Positions 12,301 through 27,300 of a stretch of 64,000 nucleotides of DNA are shown here, piece after piece. This stretch comes from Arcuatula senhousia (Eukaryota > Mollusca > Bivalvia > Mytilida > Mytilidae). Positions within the stretch are counted from its first letter, which is position 1. Each line of letters begins with the position of its first letter. A program made the translations under genes and the position numbers. The stretch covers positions 6,503,001-6,567,000 of the forward strand of contig OZ020309.1 of NCBI GenBank assembly GCA_963971305.1. The letters run 5' to 3'. Under the pieces are notes generated by a model, which made no database searches, was not told where the DNA came from, and worked only from the letters and a program-made list of their open reading frames with translations.

Positions 12301-15300
12301 GACCATAGAACACAACATAAATGTGAGACACAATAGGGATATTGAGGTGATCATCTCAGTACAAAAGACCAGTCAAACACTAATTAAAACAATTAACTAC
12401 CATATCTTTTAACTCAATTTTGAACTTTTCTACTAGTGGCTGATAACGAAGAAAGAATTTTTTTAGTGATCGTATGAGACATATTTTCTTATAGCCCTGC
12501 TCCAAAAGTCGATCATGAAGAAATCAGTGTCTGATCAAAACATCTGTGAAATGTGTGCAAGCTCTTGCATATCGAATAAGTTGTGAAATTTAAACACCGT
12601 ATGCAGGAGAAGTAGGTATATTGCTCTGTAGATTAGGAAAATTAATAATTTGAAAATTAAAATCGTCTCATTTATCGTAAATTTTTGTACTGAGATGACC
12701 ACCTTGGTCAAATTCGAGGTGCAAATCCAAGAAAGACGTGAAGCAATTTGATTCGGTGGTCTCTTTAATCTCCAATTCCGGAGGATATATTGAAGGAATC
12801 CATCTACCAAATGAAGTGTTATTGACAGAAAGGACATCATCAATATATCTGAATGTAAGATTAAATGACCTTGCCTCTTTCATCTTCTTGTTCTTTACGA
12901 GTCCCTGAAGAAATTCAGTCTCGTAAGAGTATAAAAACAAATCGGCGAGGAGAGGAGCACAGTTTGTGCTCATTGGAATGCCGATTTGTTGTTGAAAAAT
13001 CTCTCCTCCGAAGGTGACAAATATGTTGTCAATGAGAAAATCAAGCATACTGCAAACTTGTTCCAGTGTGTAACAAATTTTATCTTTGAAAGATGTTTTG
13101 GAAAAGAATGAAGAATTATAACCCAAAACAACAAAATTCCTAGAGTTTGAAAAGGCTTTTTCGAGAAGTTTTTTCAGGCGACATTTTAGTTTTTCGTGTG
13201 GCAAGGTAGTGTATAAAGTTGAAAAATCGAATGTTTTCAAAGAGTGAACCTCAGAAAATGATCTAGATTTAAAATGATCTAACAAATCTTTTGAGTTCTT
13301 CAAAATCCACATACGGTTAATTCCACTACGATTATAAATAGTGTCGCAGTATGCTTGTTGACCTTCTTTGACAGCAGACAAGATTTTAGTTAAATGAACG
13401 GACAGCTCTGTAGTTGAACATGATGAAGATCCAGCTATATACCTTTCTTTGTACAGATTTTTGTGAAGTTTAGGTATCCAGTACAAATATGGTAACTCTT
13501 TATGTTCCTCTTTCATTGGAATATTGAAAGAGGACATAAAAGAGCTATGGTTGGCTATGATTTCATCTATGTTAAATGTAGTCCGTGTGTATGTAGCACT
13601 AGCGGTAGTGTTACCATCAATGCCTAGTTCTTTTATTAGACAATTATAATAGTGTACTTTACATACAAAAACTATATTATTGGAAGCCTTGTCTGCTGGC
13701 GTGACAACATACCTGTCATGTAAGGAAGAGAGACAATTGAGAGCTTCACGATCTCTAAATACAGAAGAAGGCCAGGGGTTCACACATTTGTGAAGTTTGT
13801 CTATTCAGCTTCGTACAAGAGATCGGATAGTCCTTACCCAGTCCGACAGTGATTCAAGCTCTCTGGTTCTTGGTCCTTTTCCCTCTTTATCCAGGCTCTA
13901 GCATAGTCCTCCACAGCGTCCATGATGATCTTAAAGTTGTGATTCCAATTTTTACGTTGCGGTTCCCTGAATTTAGGTCCATGGGAAACCACATTACGTA
14001 ATAAATCATTTTCAATTTTCTTAAGATCACCCGTGATGACATGACCAGATGGACCATAGACAAAGGGAGAAGCATAGCAATCACATGTCAATGTGTTTAA
14101 TGTTTAATATACCAATTAAGGACCAATTATCATTATAATACTATTCATTTACATGAAACTATTAGTTTAAATAAAAGAACCAATAGGAAGCTATACAAAT
14201 GAGGGAATCCTTTGGTCTCTAGAGACTTTTTTTGCACCATCTATGAAAGTAGGGGGGCATAAAGTGTTTAGGTCTGTTCGTCTGTCCGTTCACCCATCCG
14301 TCCCAAATGCTGCTAGATTGGGCATTATGTCTTTCGGACATATTCTGTTTAAGTTAATGTTATTTGACATGTGATAGTGGCAGTAATATTTCCTAAATAA
14401 TTGTTTTTCCCTCAAAAACCAATTTATAGGTTTTCCTCATTTGATATAAGAATGCACAATACAGCCTTCATAAATCAGTGCCATCCAAAAATCCTCAATA
14501 GAAAACACCAGTTGCCTTCAATTTGACTTGATTTTAACACATGCTTTTGATTGGTTTCAGTTTGTTGAAGATGTTATATGCCTTTGTGTCCCAATCCAGA
14601 GGTAAACCTTCCTGGTTACAACTGAAACACTCCATACTGAGAAACTTTGGAGGACTTGAGAATGTGGACCCTGTCAAGATATTCCACAGGAAGTTGTTCA
14701 AACTTGTCAACAGGGATGAGGAGGTATGTCTCAATGAAGGTCAGAGTGGGGCTCAGATAGTGGTGGGGAAGACTTATATTATTTTTTGTCTTTTATTCAT
14801 CTACTAAAACAAGATCTGAATAGACTACATTTGAGTACTTGTAATACTCTATTTTATTCACAGGATTGGGCGGAGCTTGAGTTTCTTGATCTGTTTAATA
14901 AGTTTTAAACGAAGAAGCCCAAAATAAATGACCTGTTACAAACCCAGTCAAAATTTTTTTTGTTAAAGTGTGTTTTCAAGAGTAAATGCTGGAAGATGAT
15001 ATCAAAATATTAAAGAAACATGCTAAATAGCATGCAATATATTCCATGCTATAATACTTTCTAAAGTACTTTAAACTAAAAGTTTTTGGTGTTGTTTTTT
15101 TTCAAGAGGAGACACGATGATCCAGATTGTACATCAGCTGGTATGATTCAGGCTTGTCTTACTGGTAACAATACAAACAGGTGAGAATACTACTGATTTC
15201 TGTGTCTAAGAACTATAATTTGAAGTTGTTCTATTGACAACATCTGAACACACAAGAAATATCTTTATGAAACTTATTCACTAGCATTGGGAAGACCTTT

Positions 15301-18300
15301 ATTCAGAACATTTTTGCAGGAGGAAATCTTTGTCTTTTTATAAAGGGCTTTTCACATGAAAGATAATTTCTTGTTTTCTGTATAATTCTTCATTATGTTT
15401 GGAATATTTTGGTAAATAGTTTTTAGCTCACCTGACCCGAAGGGTCAAGTGAGCTATTGTCATCGCCATGCGTCCATCGTCCGTCCGTCGTCCGTCGTCT
15501 GTCGTCCGTCGTCTGTCCGTTACTTTTTCAAAAATCTTCTCCTCTGAAACCACTGAATTGAATTTTTCAAAACTTGGTCCAAGTATTAATCAGGGCATGA
15601 TGTTTAAAAATTGTGTTCGGCTTTATGATTTGTTAACAAACATGGCCGCTGTTACTAAATATAGAACATAGGGTAAAATCACATTCAAAGACTTATAACT
15701 TGAAAACTAGAACAGATAGAAAAAATCTGAAGGATCTTAGCCTCTAGAATCAAAAGCTCTACAAAAGTCTCCAGTGGGTCGAAGTTGTCAGATAGGGGTT
15801 ATGGCCCTTTTAAGGTCAAAAATAGCGTTTTTTCATGTTTTTGCCCTATAGAATGAAAACTATTGCAGGTAGAGAAAAGCTGTTGCTTGCTAAAATGTTC
15901 AGCTCATTAAGCTCTACAAAAGTCTCCATTGGGTCGAAGTTGTCAGATGACCCCTATTAGGGGTTATGGCCCTTTTAAGGTCAAAAACAGCGTTTTTTCA
16001 TGTTTTTGCCCCTTTAGAATGAAAATTATTGCAGATAGAGAAAATCTGTTGCTTGCTAAAATGTTCAGCTCATTAAGCTCTACAAAAGTCTCCATTGGGT
16101 CGAAGTTGTCAGATGACCCCTATTAGGGGTTATAGCCCTTTTAAGGTCAAAAACAGCGTTTTTTCATGATTTTGCCCTATAGAATGAAAACTATTGCAGA
16201 TAGAGAAAAGCTGTTGCTTGCTAAAATGTTCAGCTCATTAAGCTCTACAAAGGTCTTCATTGGGTCGAAGTTGTCAGATGACCCCTTATAGGGGTTACAG
16301 CCCATTAAAGGCCAAAAAATAGTGTTTTTGGCCTATAGAATGAAAACTATTGCAGATAAAGAAAAGCTGTTGCTTGCTTAAATGTTCAGCTCATTTAGCT
16401 CTACAAAAGTCTCCATAGGGTCGAAGTTGTCAGATGACCCCTATTAGGGGTTATGGGCCTTTTAAGGTCAAAAACAGCGTTTTTTGATGATTTTGCCCTA
16501 TAGAATGAAAACTATTGCAGATAGAGAAAAGCTGTTGCTTGCTAAAATGTTCAGCTCATTAAGCTCTACAAAAGTCTCCATTGGGTTGAAGTTGTCAGAT
16601 GATCCTTGATAGGGGTTATGGCCCTTTAAAGGTCGAAAATAGTGTTTTTTCATGTATTTGCCCTATAGAATGATAACTACTGCAGATAGAGAAAAGCTGT
16701 AGCTTGCTTAAATGTTCAGCTCATTAAGCTCTACAAAAGTCTTCATTGGGTAGAAGTTGTCAGATGACCCCTTATAGGGGTTACAGCCCCTTAAAGGCCA
16801 AAAAATAGTGTTTTTGGCCTATAGAATGAAAACTATTGCAGAAAAAGAAAAGCTGTTGCTTGCTTAAATGTTCAGCTCATTTAGCTCTACAAAAGTCTCC
16901 ATAGGGTCGAAGTAGTCAGATGACCCCTTATAAGGGGTTACAGCCCCCTTAAAGGCGAAAAATAGTGTTTTTGGCCTATAGAATGAAGACTTTTGAAGAT
17001 AGAGAAAAGCTGTTGCTTGCTTACATGTTCAGCTAATTTAGCTCTACTAGGCTCCTGGGAGCCTCTTGTATGATAGCCATGGTTGCCATTCATAAAACTT
17101 GAACTTTTTGCATTGTTGTTTTAAGGACCTGAGAAAGATTCATGAATTTGGAAAAAGAAAATTTAATCAAATACCCTTAGTAATACTTAAAATGTCATAG
17201 AAGCTTAAGAGCTTCATGTGATATAAAGTGGCAACTCTGGATAGTAAATCAAACAAATCCTCGTGCAAAAAATCATCATGAACCACAAGACACTTATGTC
17301 ATCCAAGACACATTTGTTCTTTTTACAGTGAGAGTATATATCTTCTGCTACTGACAGAGAACTATGGAGCCCTGACTATATTGCAGCAGAAGATATTTAA
17401 CATGCACAATGCTGTAGTCATATTTGTACATGTATTGTTATATTATTTACAGTGAGAGTCGATATCTTCTGCTACTGACAGAGAACTATGGAGCCCTGAC
17501 TATATTGCAGCAGAAGATCTTTAACATGCACAATGCTGTTGTCATATTTGTACATGTATTGTTTTTGTATTATTTACAGTGAGAGAAGATATCTTTTGCT
17601 ACTGACAGAGAACAATGGAGCCCTGACTATACTACAGCAGAAGATCTTTAACATGCACAATGCTGTAGTCATATTTGTACATGTATTGTTATATTATTTA
17701 CAGTGAGAGCAGATATCTTCTGCTACTGACAGAGAACTATCGAGCCCTGACTATACTACAGCAGAAGATCTTTAACATGCACAATGCTGTAGTCATATTT
17801 GTACATGTATTGTTATATTATTTACAGTGAGAGTAGATATCTTCTGCTACTGACAGAGAACTATCGAGCCCTGACTATACTACAGCAGAAGATTTTAACA
17901 TGCACAATGCTGTAGTCATATTTGTACATGTATTGTTATATTATTTACAGTGAGAGCAGATATCTTCTGCTACTGACAGAGAACTATGGAGCCCTGACTA
18001 TACTACAGCAGAAGATCTTTAACATGCACAATGCTGTAGTCATATTTGTACATGTATTGTTATATTATTTACAGTGAGAGCAGATATCTTCTGCTACTGA
18101 CAGAGAACTATCGAGCCCTGACTATACTACAGCAGAAGATCTTTAACATGCACAATGCTGTTGTCATATTTGTACATGTATTGTTGTTATATTATTTACA
18201 GTGAGAGCAGATATCTTCTGCTACTGACAGAGAACTATGGAGCCCTGACTATACTACAGCAGAAGATCTTTAACATGCACAATGCTGTAGTCATATTTGT

Positions 18301-21300
18301 ACATGTATTGTTATATTATTTACAGTGAGAGCAGATATCTTCTGCTACTGACAGAGAACTATCGAGCCCTGACTATACTACAGCAGAAGATCTTTAACAT
18401 GCACAATGCTGTAGTCATATTTGTACATGTATTGTTATATTATTTACAGTGAGAGCAGATATCTTCTGCTACTGACAGAGAACTATGGAGCCCTGACTAT
18501 ACTACAGCAGAAGATCTTTAACATGCACAATGCTGTTGTCATATTTGTACATGTATTGTTTTTGTATTATTTACAGTGAGAGAAGATATCTTTTGCTACT
18601 GACAGAGAACAATGGAGCCCTGACTATACTACAGCAGAAGATCTTTAACATGCACAATGCTGTAGTCATATTTGTACATGTATTGTTATATTATTTACAG
18701 TGAGAGCAGATATCTTCTGCTACTGACAGAGAACTATCGAGCCCTGACTATACTACAGCAGAAGATCTTTAATATGCACAATGCTGTTGTCATATTTGTA
18801 CATGTATTGTTGTTATATTATTTACAGTGAGAGCAGATATCTTCTGCTACTGACAGAGAACTATGGAGCCCTGACTATACTACAGCAGAAGATCTTTAAT
18901 ATGCACAATGCTGTTGTCATATTTGTACATGTATTGTTGTTATATTATTTACAGTGAGAGCAGATATCTTCTGCTACTGACAGAGAACTATGGAGCCCTG
19001 ACTATACTACAGCAGAAGATCTTTAATATGCACAATGCTGTAGTCATATTTGTACATGTATTGTTGTTATATTATTTACAGTGAGAGCAGATATCTTCTG
19101 CTACTGACAGAGAACTATGGAGCCCTGACTATACTACAGCAGAAGATCTTTAATATGCACAATGCTGTTGTCATATTTGTACATGTATTGTTGTTATATT
19201 ATTTACAGTGAGAGCAGATATCTTCTGCTACTGACAGAGAACTATGGAGCCCTGACTATACTACAGCAGAAGATCTTTAACATGCACAATGCTGTTGTCA
19301 TATTTGTACATGTATTGTTGTTATATTATTTACAGTGAGAGCAGATATCTTCTGCTACTGACAGAGAACTATGGAGCCCTGACTATACTACAGCAGAAGA
19401 TCTTTAACATGCACAAGGCTGTTGTCATATTTGTACATGTATTGTTGTTATATTATTTACAGTGAAAGCAGATATCTTCTGCTACTGACAGAGAACTATG
19501 GAGCCCTAACTATACTACAGCAGAAGATCTTTAACATGCACAATGCTGTTGTCATATTTGGAAGTAGCTTCCCAAGTGATCAGGAATACACACAGGTTTG
19601 GCCTAAATAGATAAATTTTAGAAAATTATTAGTTGAGTTTGCATTGAAAGAAAATTGGGTTTATTTTCTTGTATATTTTAAAAATGTAAAAAAGAATTTG
19701 ATTGGATTAACGATCATTAAAACTATGCCTTATATCGTCAAGAAACTATTTTGGAATCCAGTTTAAACCGGAATACAACAATGTTTATATAAACTTTGTA
19801 GTTTCACAGACCCCACATTCAATGTGATTGACAGGTGTAAATACTCGGATTTAATTAACCGAATTTTGAATATTTTCAAGGAAAAAAAAATATTTTACTA
19901 TATTTTCATGCCAAATATATCAATAATATTATTTATAAGTATTAACTGAAATAATTTTTTGGCAGAGTTTCCAACAATTGTCAGCCCTGGCAGACATTAG
20001 GGAAAAAATCAGTTTATGGTTCAATAAACCAAAGAATTATAACTGTACAATTGGTTCTTAAATAGATAAGGAATAAAGAACATTGTTTTTTGAATCCTTG
20101 AAAGGAAAGCAGCAAATAATTTATATAAATTAGATTGAGAAAGCTCTGTTTCTCCCTCATTATTTCAAAAGCAACATTTGCAACCGGAGAGGGTGCCCTC
20201 CAAGTGCCCTTTCTCAATTGTATTCTATTTCATATCAAATTGATTGCCCACAAACAAAGTTTGGATGGTATATAGGAATCACCTTGTTTGTCTTTCTGTC
20301 TGTCTGGAAATATGCATAAAGAAATTTCATTGCACCTAATATCCTTCAAGGAAGATATTATGAAGTTTTGAATACATGTATGTGTTTTATCAGAAACATT
20401 GTATTATCACATTCCTCCTAAACTGCTCAATGGATTTTGAATAAAAACTATAAATGAAGCAATACACAATCTAGAGATGTGCATGAAAAAATTTCATCAT
20501 TCAAGGGAGATGATTTGACTTTATGTTTATTGGCAGTATGGAGTCCAATATGAAGCAGGGGCATTCTATGATTTACTTTTACCCATAGGTGTGCAGAAAT
20601 ATCAACAGAATCAAAGTTTGTATGGAGACGGGAAGTACAGTTATCTTACTGAATCTGGAGAATCTGTACGAGAGTCTTTATGATGCTTTAAATCAGGTAA
20701 ATATATACCATATATACAGTTATGCTGCTGAATCTAGAGAATTTGTACGAGAGTCTTTATGATGCTTTGAATCAGGTAAATACTGAGAAATCACTTTAAT
20801 TAAGTCTTAATTTGCTTTTATTCAAAAGAATGTCAAATTTAATTGTTAACCTGTCATAAAATTTAATGACATGCCTTGTGCACCAAAAAAATATGGACTG
20901 ATCATGTAAATGCTAATTTAGATAAACCATATGAGCAGTACATGTTCTGGTATCCTTTATTTATGCATTTATTCTTATAAAAATTATACTTTCAGTACTA
21001 TGTAGAATTTGGTGGAGAGAGATATGTAGATCTTGGCCTGGGAACTCACAGAGTGAAATGCAGAGTTCATAAAAGCTTTAGGTAACATATCAAATAGTGA
21101 TGATCTGTGTTATAAATTGGTTAGTGTTAGGCAAGCAGGGAAAATATCTATGTACAAGTTTTCTCAGCAACTATTTTTCATAGCCTTGTTCTTGATATTT
21201 TGGATTCAGCATTAGCATCCAAGGATCCCAATATTGTGGAATTGGATTTCAGGTCTGTTGCTCACCTACTTCCTGTTTAATCAAATTCTGCCATTGGGCT

Positions 21301-24300
21301 GCTCTAAATGGATTTCTGGTTTATATTATCAGTCATGAAGAAAGATTTCCAAGCGCAGCAAAGTTATCTACATTTACAAACACATGTTTTATTAAAGCTA
21401 CAAGAAGCAAAGAAATTCAAATTTTGAAGTCAATAAAAATGAAACCGTAACTAGGAGACAACAGTGACATTTAAATATACAAAACACAACTAAACTCCAT
21501 TCAACAACATATGCTTCAGAAGGGTTATCTTTTCCTGCATGTTTACACATGCCTATCATTTTAGACATTGAAAGAAGCAAAGGTACCAATAAATTAAATT
21601 TAATACAAATAAAACAACCATTCCTTCCTTAATAAAATGTTCAAATAAAACAAGGGAGATAATTCACTTGAAAAAGGAACAAAAAAATACAAAGATTTGT
21701 ATTGTAAACAGAAAATTTAGCTGGTGACACCCAGTTTTTATTGTTTTATTTCAAAATATATTGTATTTCATTGATTTTTTTAAATAAAAATAAAATTTAT
21801 TAAATTCTGCAACAAGATTTTATGCTCATTAATAGGCCTTTCCTATATAATCCATAGTAATTTGGGAAATCTTTAAGCCTAAATTTTGGGAAAACAAGCC
21901 TGGGTCCAATATTTTTACCTGCGTCGCCGAAGGCGAAAGCAGGTCTAGTAGTCGGGTCACTCCGTCCGTCCGTCCGTCCTTCTGTCCGTCTGTCCATCCG
22001 TCCCGCTATGGGGTGCCTGTCTTGTGTAATCTGAATCTCAAAAACCAAACACTAGATCTTTCTGAAATTTTACACAGTGATTACAGATATATTGAAGATG
22101 TGCACCTCCCCTTTTGGAGTCATTTTATAATTTCGTTTAGAAATTAGGGGCCCAAAAGGGGCCAAAAAAGCGACTTTTTTATTTGTTTCCACAATAACTT
22201 TTGTTCTGGTTGACCAAATGCTATGAAACTTTACAGTAATGTTACTTACCATAAAAGGAGGGCTAGGGCTTACTTTGGGTGTCTCCTCTTCTTTTTCTTT
22301 AGAAATTAAGGGCCCTAAAGGGGCCAAAAAAGCAACTTTTTATTTTTTTTCCACAATAACTTTTGTTTCGGTTGACCAAATGCTATGAAACTTTACAGTA
22401 ATGTTACTTACCATAAAAGGAAGGGTGGGCTGATTTAGGGTGTCCCCTCTTTTTTTGTTTAGGAATGAGGGGCCCAAAAGGGGCAAAAATGTTACTTTTT
22501 TTATTTACGGTGCAATTTAATATAATTTTTTTTAGGGGAAATTAGAAACTTTAATTTTTTTTTTTTTATTTTTTTTTTAATATTGGGTTGCATGTGACAA
22601 ATATGCTTTGTAAGTCCACCATAGGATGCAAGTGTCAAAAATTATTGACTGTCCATATTGGGCCTAAAACGTACATGGTTCAACGTTTTGCCATGCGACG
22701 CAGGGCCAGACATCGATTGGTCTTGTTACACAACATAACTATAAAGTATATTCCTAATACTAATTTATAAAAAAATTGGACATTTTAAATTCAGCATTAT
22801 TTTGGGGGTCAGGTGTCCTCACTTACCTTAATGTCATAAGTCTAAATGGTGAAGACACAAATTGAAAAAAACATCACAAAATGAACTACACAACATACAG
22901 AAAGCACATATTTCAACTAAAAACCACAATCAACAATGCGAATGCAAGTCAAAATGAAAGTGAACTTAGCTGCTCCAGTTCCTGCTTGCTATAGTATAAT
23001 TTGTATAAAGTTATTAGTCATAAAATCCATTAAACTAGAATATTTTTTTTTCTATTTTTAGACTTATAGTGGTAGCAGAGAAACAGATTGTATATGACAA
23101 GTTCCCTATCTCCCCTGATTTATTTTTCAGACTCATTGTGGTAGCAGAGAAACAGATTGAATATGACAGGTTTTCCATCCCCCTGATTTATTTTTCAGAC
23201 TGATCGTGGTAGCAGAGAAACAGATTGTATATGACAAGTTCCCGATCCCATTGATCAACAGACTTGAGAAACACTTCTTATCTCTGAAGACCATGCTGAC
23301 ACCAGCCCAATTAGAACTGACAGACAAGCTACAGACCTGGGCTCAACACTTCTGTGAAGCAAAAGTTCCTGCTTACATGAGGAAAAAGTAACTGATAATA
23401 TTATCATAGCATCTTTTTACCTCTGCAATTATGTTATCTCTTTAATTTTACAATGTAAACTAATAGATTATCATAGCATCTTTTTACTGCTGCAAATGTA
23501 TTTTTTTTAATTGAACAATTCATGGCTGGTCTTACAAGGTCTATTTGCCTGCTTTTACACATAAAATGACTGTTGATTTACAGCAGAATTTTGTTTCAAT
23601 ACATGTATGTTCCAAATTTCATATCTATCAATGATATTTTTTCCTGACTACATTTTCGGCAAACTTAGAAATATTACAGATTATTTCTGATCCCATGCTA
23701 TATTTCATGAAATCCTACATTGAAATTTCATCTAAATATTCAACTAATTTTAATCACTTTGGTGCTATTGCTTTCTAAGAAGAATATTTTATCTACACAT
23801 GCAATTTGTCTAAATGTTAAATTAACCCCCCATTAACGTCAAGCACGATTTACACTAATTTAACATTATTGTAACACTAATCTAATGTTAAATTAATGTT
23901 AATTTTTTTAATGTTAATTTAATGCTAAACATTAACATAAATTTAGTGTTAAACTTTTTAACGTTAATTTTCCTGTTGAATAATGTGACGTCAAATGTTT
24001 AACTTTAACATAACAATTGAAGCTTGATTAACACTAATTTAACGTTAATGTTCAACATTAAATTAAGGTAAACAAAATTGCCTATGTATGATAACACTTT
24101 CAGGAGAGAAACAAGGAAGATAGGTGATGCCTTCATGGGATACCATGCCGATACCTGTGCGGCCATAATAATTCATGTCTGCCAAGAGAAGAGATGTGAT
24201 GACTCAGCCATTCCACAAATAGAAAAAGAGGTAAAATATATAGTCTTATCAAGATACCTAATAGAAAGACCAGTCCATATATGCAAAAATGTTTAGAACA

Positions 24301-27300
24301 TATAATAAAATGACTGTCAACTTGGAATTTAGCTCGCCTCACAAAGAGATGGGGGCTTATTTGATACCATATCGTCTGCATGAGCGCTCACTTAAAGAGG
24401 AATTCCTTTTGTCAATGTTCACTAAAAGAGTCAAATCAACCTTATTGTAAAAGCTCTTGATTGTGACCATTGACGACTTTTGAAAGAACAGTAAAAATCT
24501 ATTCACGTTACTGATAAGTGCCGCTCAACCATTTTGTTGAAGATTCACTTAGGGATGCTAGGCACAATGCATGATGTAGGTACTGGCTGTAAAATTTTAT
24601 GTTTTACATGTGTATTTTTATATTTTTCATATACTGGTATAAAATTCTAATTTTAGATTCTCCATGATGCCAAGGCTATCTTACTCTGGTGTGCCACTCC
24701 AGCGGCTGTGTGGCAGTTAGATGACCTCTTTGTATTTAACACCTATTTTGGTGAACAGCATCATGACAGTTTGGCAGACTACCTCCATTATAAGATGGTC
24801 TCTGAAAATAAAGGGAACATATATGCTCAGGTAACATAAATCGCAATTTTAAGCAGTGGCATAATGCAAGTTCCTGCATTTATTGGTCCATTTCAAATAT
24901 GAAGGAAATATGCTATCATGGAACTTTCATGCACAAATGAAGTACGGCATGGCATGAACAAATGAGAAAAAAAATCTTTAATTAAAAATAATAAGTGGTG
25001 AACTGTGTTTGTTTGACACATTTCTTATTTTGTTTAAGCCTCCCCCTGCCCCTCCCCAGGTATATATATATTTATTACATAGATAGCAGTGAATTTTCGA
25101 GTTTTCCGAGTGAACAGAATCATTTATCCCACGCAGAAAATAACTAAAAATGCAGGAATTTTAATTAACTGTTATAAGGCGTTTCCTTTAATGATGTCTG
25201 TGATGTCCAAAACCATTGCTCTTGCATGGAAATAGTCCAACCAAAAATTTGCGTAATTCAGCCATCAATAAAGTTATAATTGAAGATTTATCTATGAAAT
25301 AAATAGTATTAAACTAACTCAAGATTCCAAATATGGGGGTATTCAACTTGTGACCGAATAACATAAACAATTCACTCATGTGCTAAGTGCACTCGTGAAT
25401 TATTAGGTTGTTTGGTTACTTGTTGAATATTTCCTAATATTTGGAATCATTCATTAGCTATACTTGTAATATTTTTCATTTCAACTTTTTTTTAATAAAT
25501 TTTGTATAGTATGCTAACCCATTTTGAACAATTCAATATTTGTATTATGAGCTCGAGAATGGCACAGAATCTGGAATTTATTTTAATTGCTATTTTTCTC
25601 TTTATACCAAATATTTGAAGTTGATGCCTTTATTTCTTTGTAAAACAGAAAAATATGTTATTGCAATACAAATTTGAATGAGGTTCACTTTGTTTTTCAG
25701 ATTACAACCAATTCTAAGTTGATGTCCACTGCTGACATAGAAGTGCTCTGTAAATTTATTCCTGTGCAAAAACAGAATGTCACATTATTGACCCTGCAGT
25801 CATTTGATACTGAACAACAGTTTAGTAGACAGATAAGGTAGGAAAGTAGTTAAATATTCTTTATTTATTATATACTGTGAATTCATTTATTTTTGTGGGT
25901 ATCAATTTTGGGGGTTTCTTCAAAATGAGCATTTGAATTTTGTGGTTTCCACATGTTATCAATGTAAAATTGGCACCTCGTTGGATTATAATTTTCGTGG
26001 TTCACTGACATCCACAAACACCACAAAACCACGAAAATTTATATCCCATGAATAATAATGAGACCACATAGTGAGTAAGGTAGAAAATAACACAAACTTA
26101 TCACATTGCTTTAGTCTAAGTAACCAATTACTTGTCAGTGATACTTTATATGTGCATGTACATAATTAATGATCAGAAGTTTTCCAAGAACACAAGAAAG
26201 TACCTATTTCTTCTATTCATGCTGTTTTTTAAGGATTAGCCATATTAGCATTGCTAGCTATAACCTCTGCAAACAAAGTTATGTGGGTATATAGGCATCA
26301 ACCTGTCTGTTTGTCTGTCAGCATATCTTGTAACTCACCCTAAACCACTTGATGGAGTTTGATGAAAATTTATTGTTTGCATAAATTATTTAGGGGAGAT
26401 AATTGGACTTTCAGGTTTTTTTTTTCAAAATATATATTCAATAGGATGCAGGGGATATCCTGTTGTAAGCTCACACAAAATTTTCTTTGTTATACCCTCC
26501 TTTGAATGAAAGACAGTAAAAATAAATGAAAATTTTGAATTTTGATAATTTGCTCTATTTTTAAGATCCTGTTTTGACCAAAAAGAGATGGCAGACCACC
26601 TGTTGATAGTTCAATGTGACTGTGGGGACCAGAATGCTGACCTGATTGCATGTGCTCGATACACAGTACAAGGAGAGCTACAACAGGTCCCTGAGGGCAA
26701 ACAACAGGGCATGCATGTAGTATTCCTGATACAGTTGCCAGGGATAGCTGGAGGATGCTTTTCAGGGTTTCAGGTCTGTGGTAAAAAATGAATAGATTTT
26801 TATGTCCCATGTCAAAAAAATATTTGTAAATCTTAAACCAGATTTTAAGACAAAGTTTTTTCTAAACATTTTGTATAATTTCGCTTTACAGTTTCAAAGA
26901 TGTGCATTGTTCAAATTAAAACAGACATTTGTATATTGCTTTAACTTTTATTTGTGCAGTGTGGATTTTGGCATTCTGTTCATATCGATGAACTCCAACC
27001 AGCACCAGATGAAATCCCCTCCATAGCTGAGATGCATGGGAAATCTGTCAGTGCTCTGCTAGCTGATAATAAAACCAAAACTGAAGCTGACATTGGTGAC
27101 CAGGGTAGATTAGGTGATCCTAGAGAAACACCTGAGGTTCTAGATGATTTGAGTGACTTAGAATTACTAGAAAAGCCAGTTGACAGAATATTTAAGCCTA
27201 AAAGACAATTCAATGTGGACTATCTAATCATGAAATGTATTCAGCCTGCTATTGGTAATGTGAAAGACCCAGATAATGACAACTCAAGACCTATTCATAG

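Noticed and set aside
12668..13783. Active reverse transcriptase gene
   Set aside because: The YIDD box is present, but recognisable homology continues past several in-frame stops and a frameshift precedes it, so it is a dead fragment.
15468..15671. ORF with RRPSSVVRRLSV
   Set aside because: Same kind of CGTC-rich repeat head; the element is non-coding.
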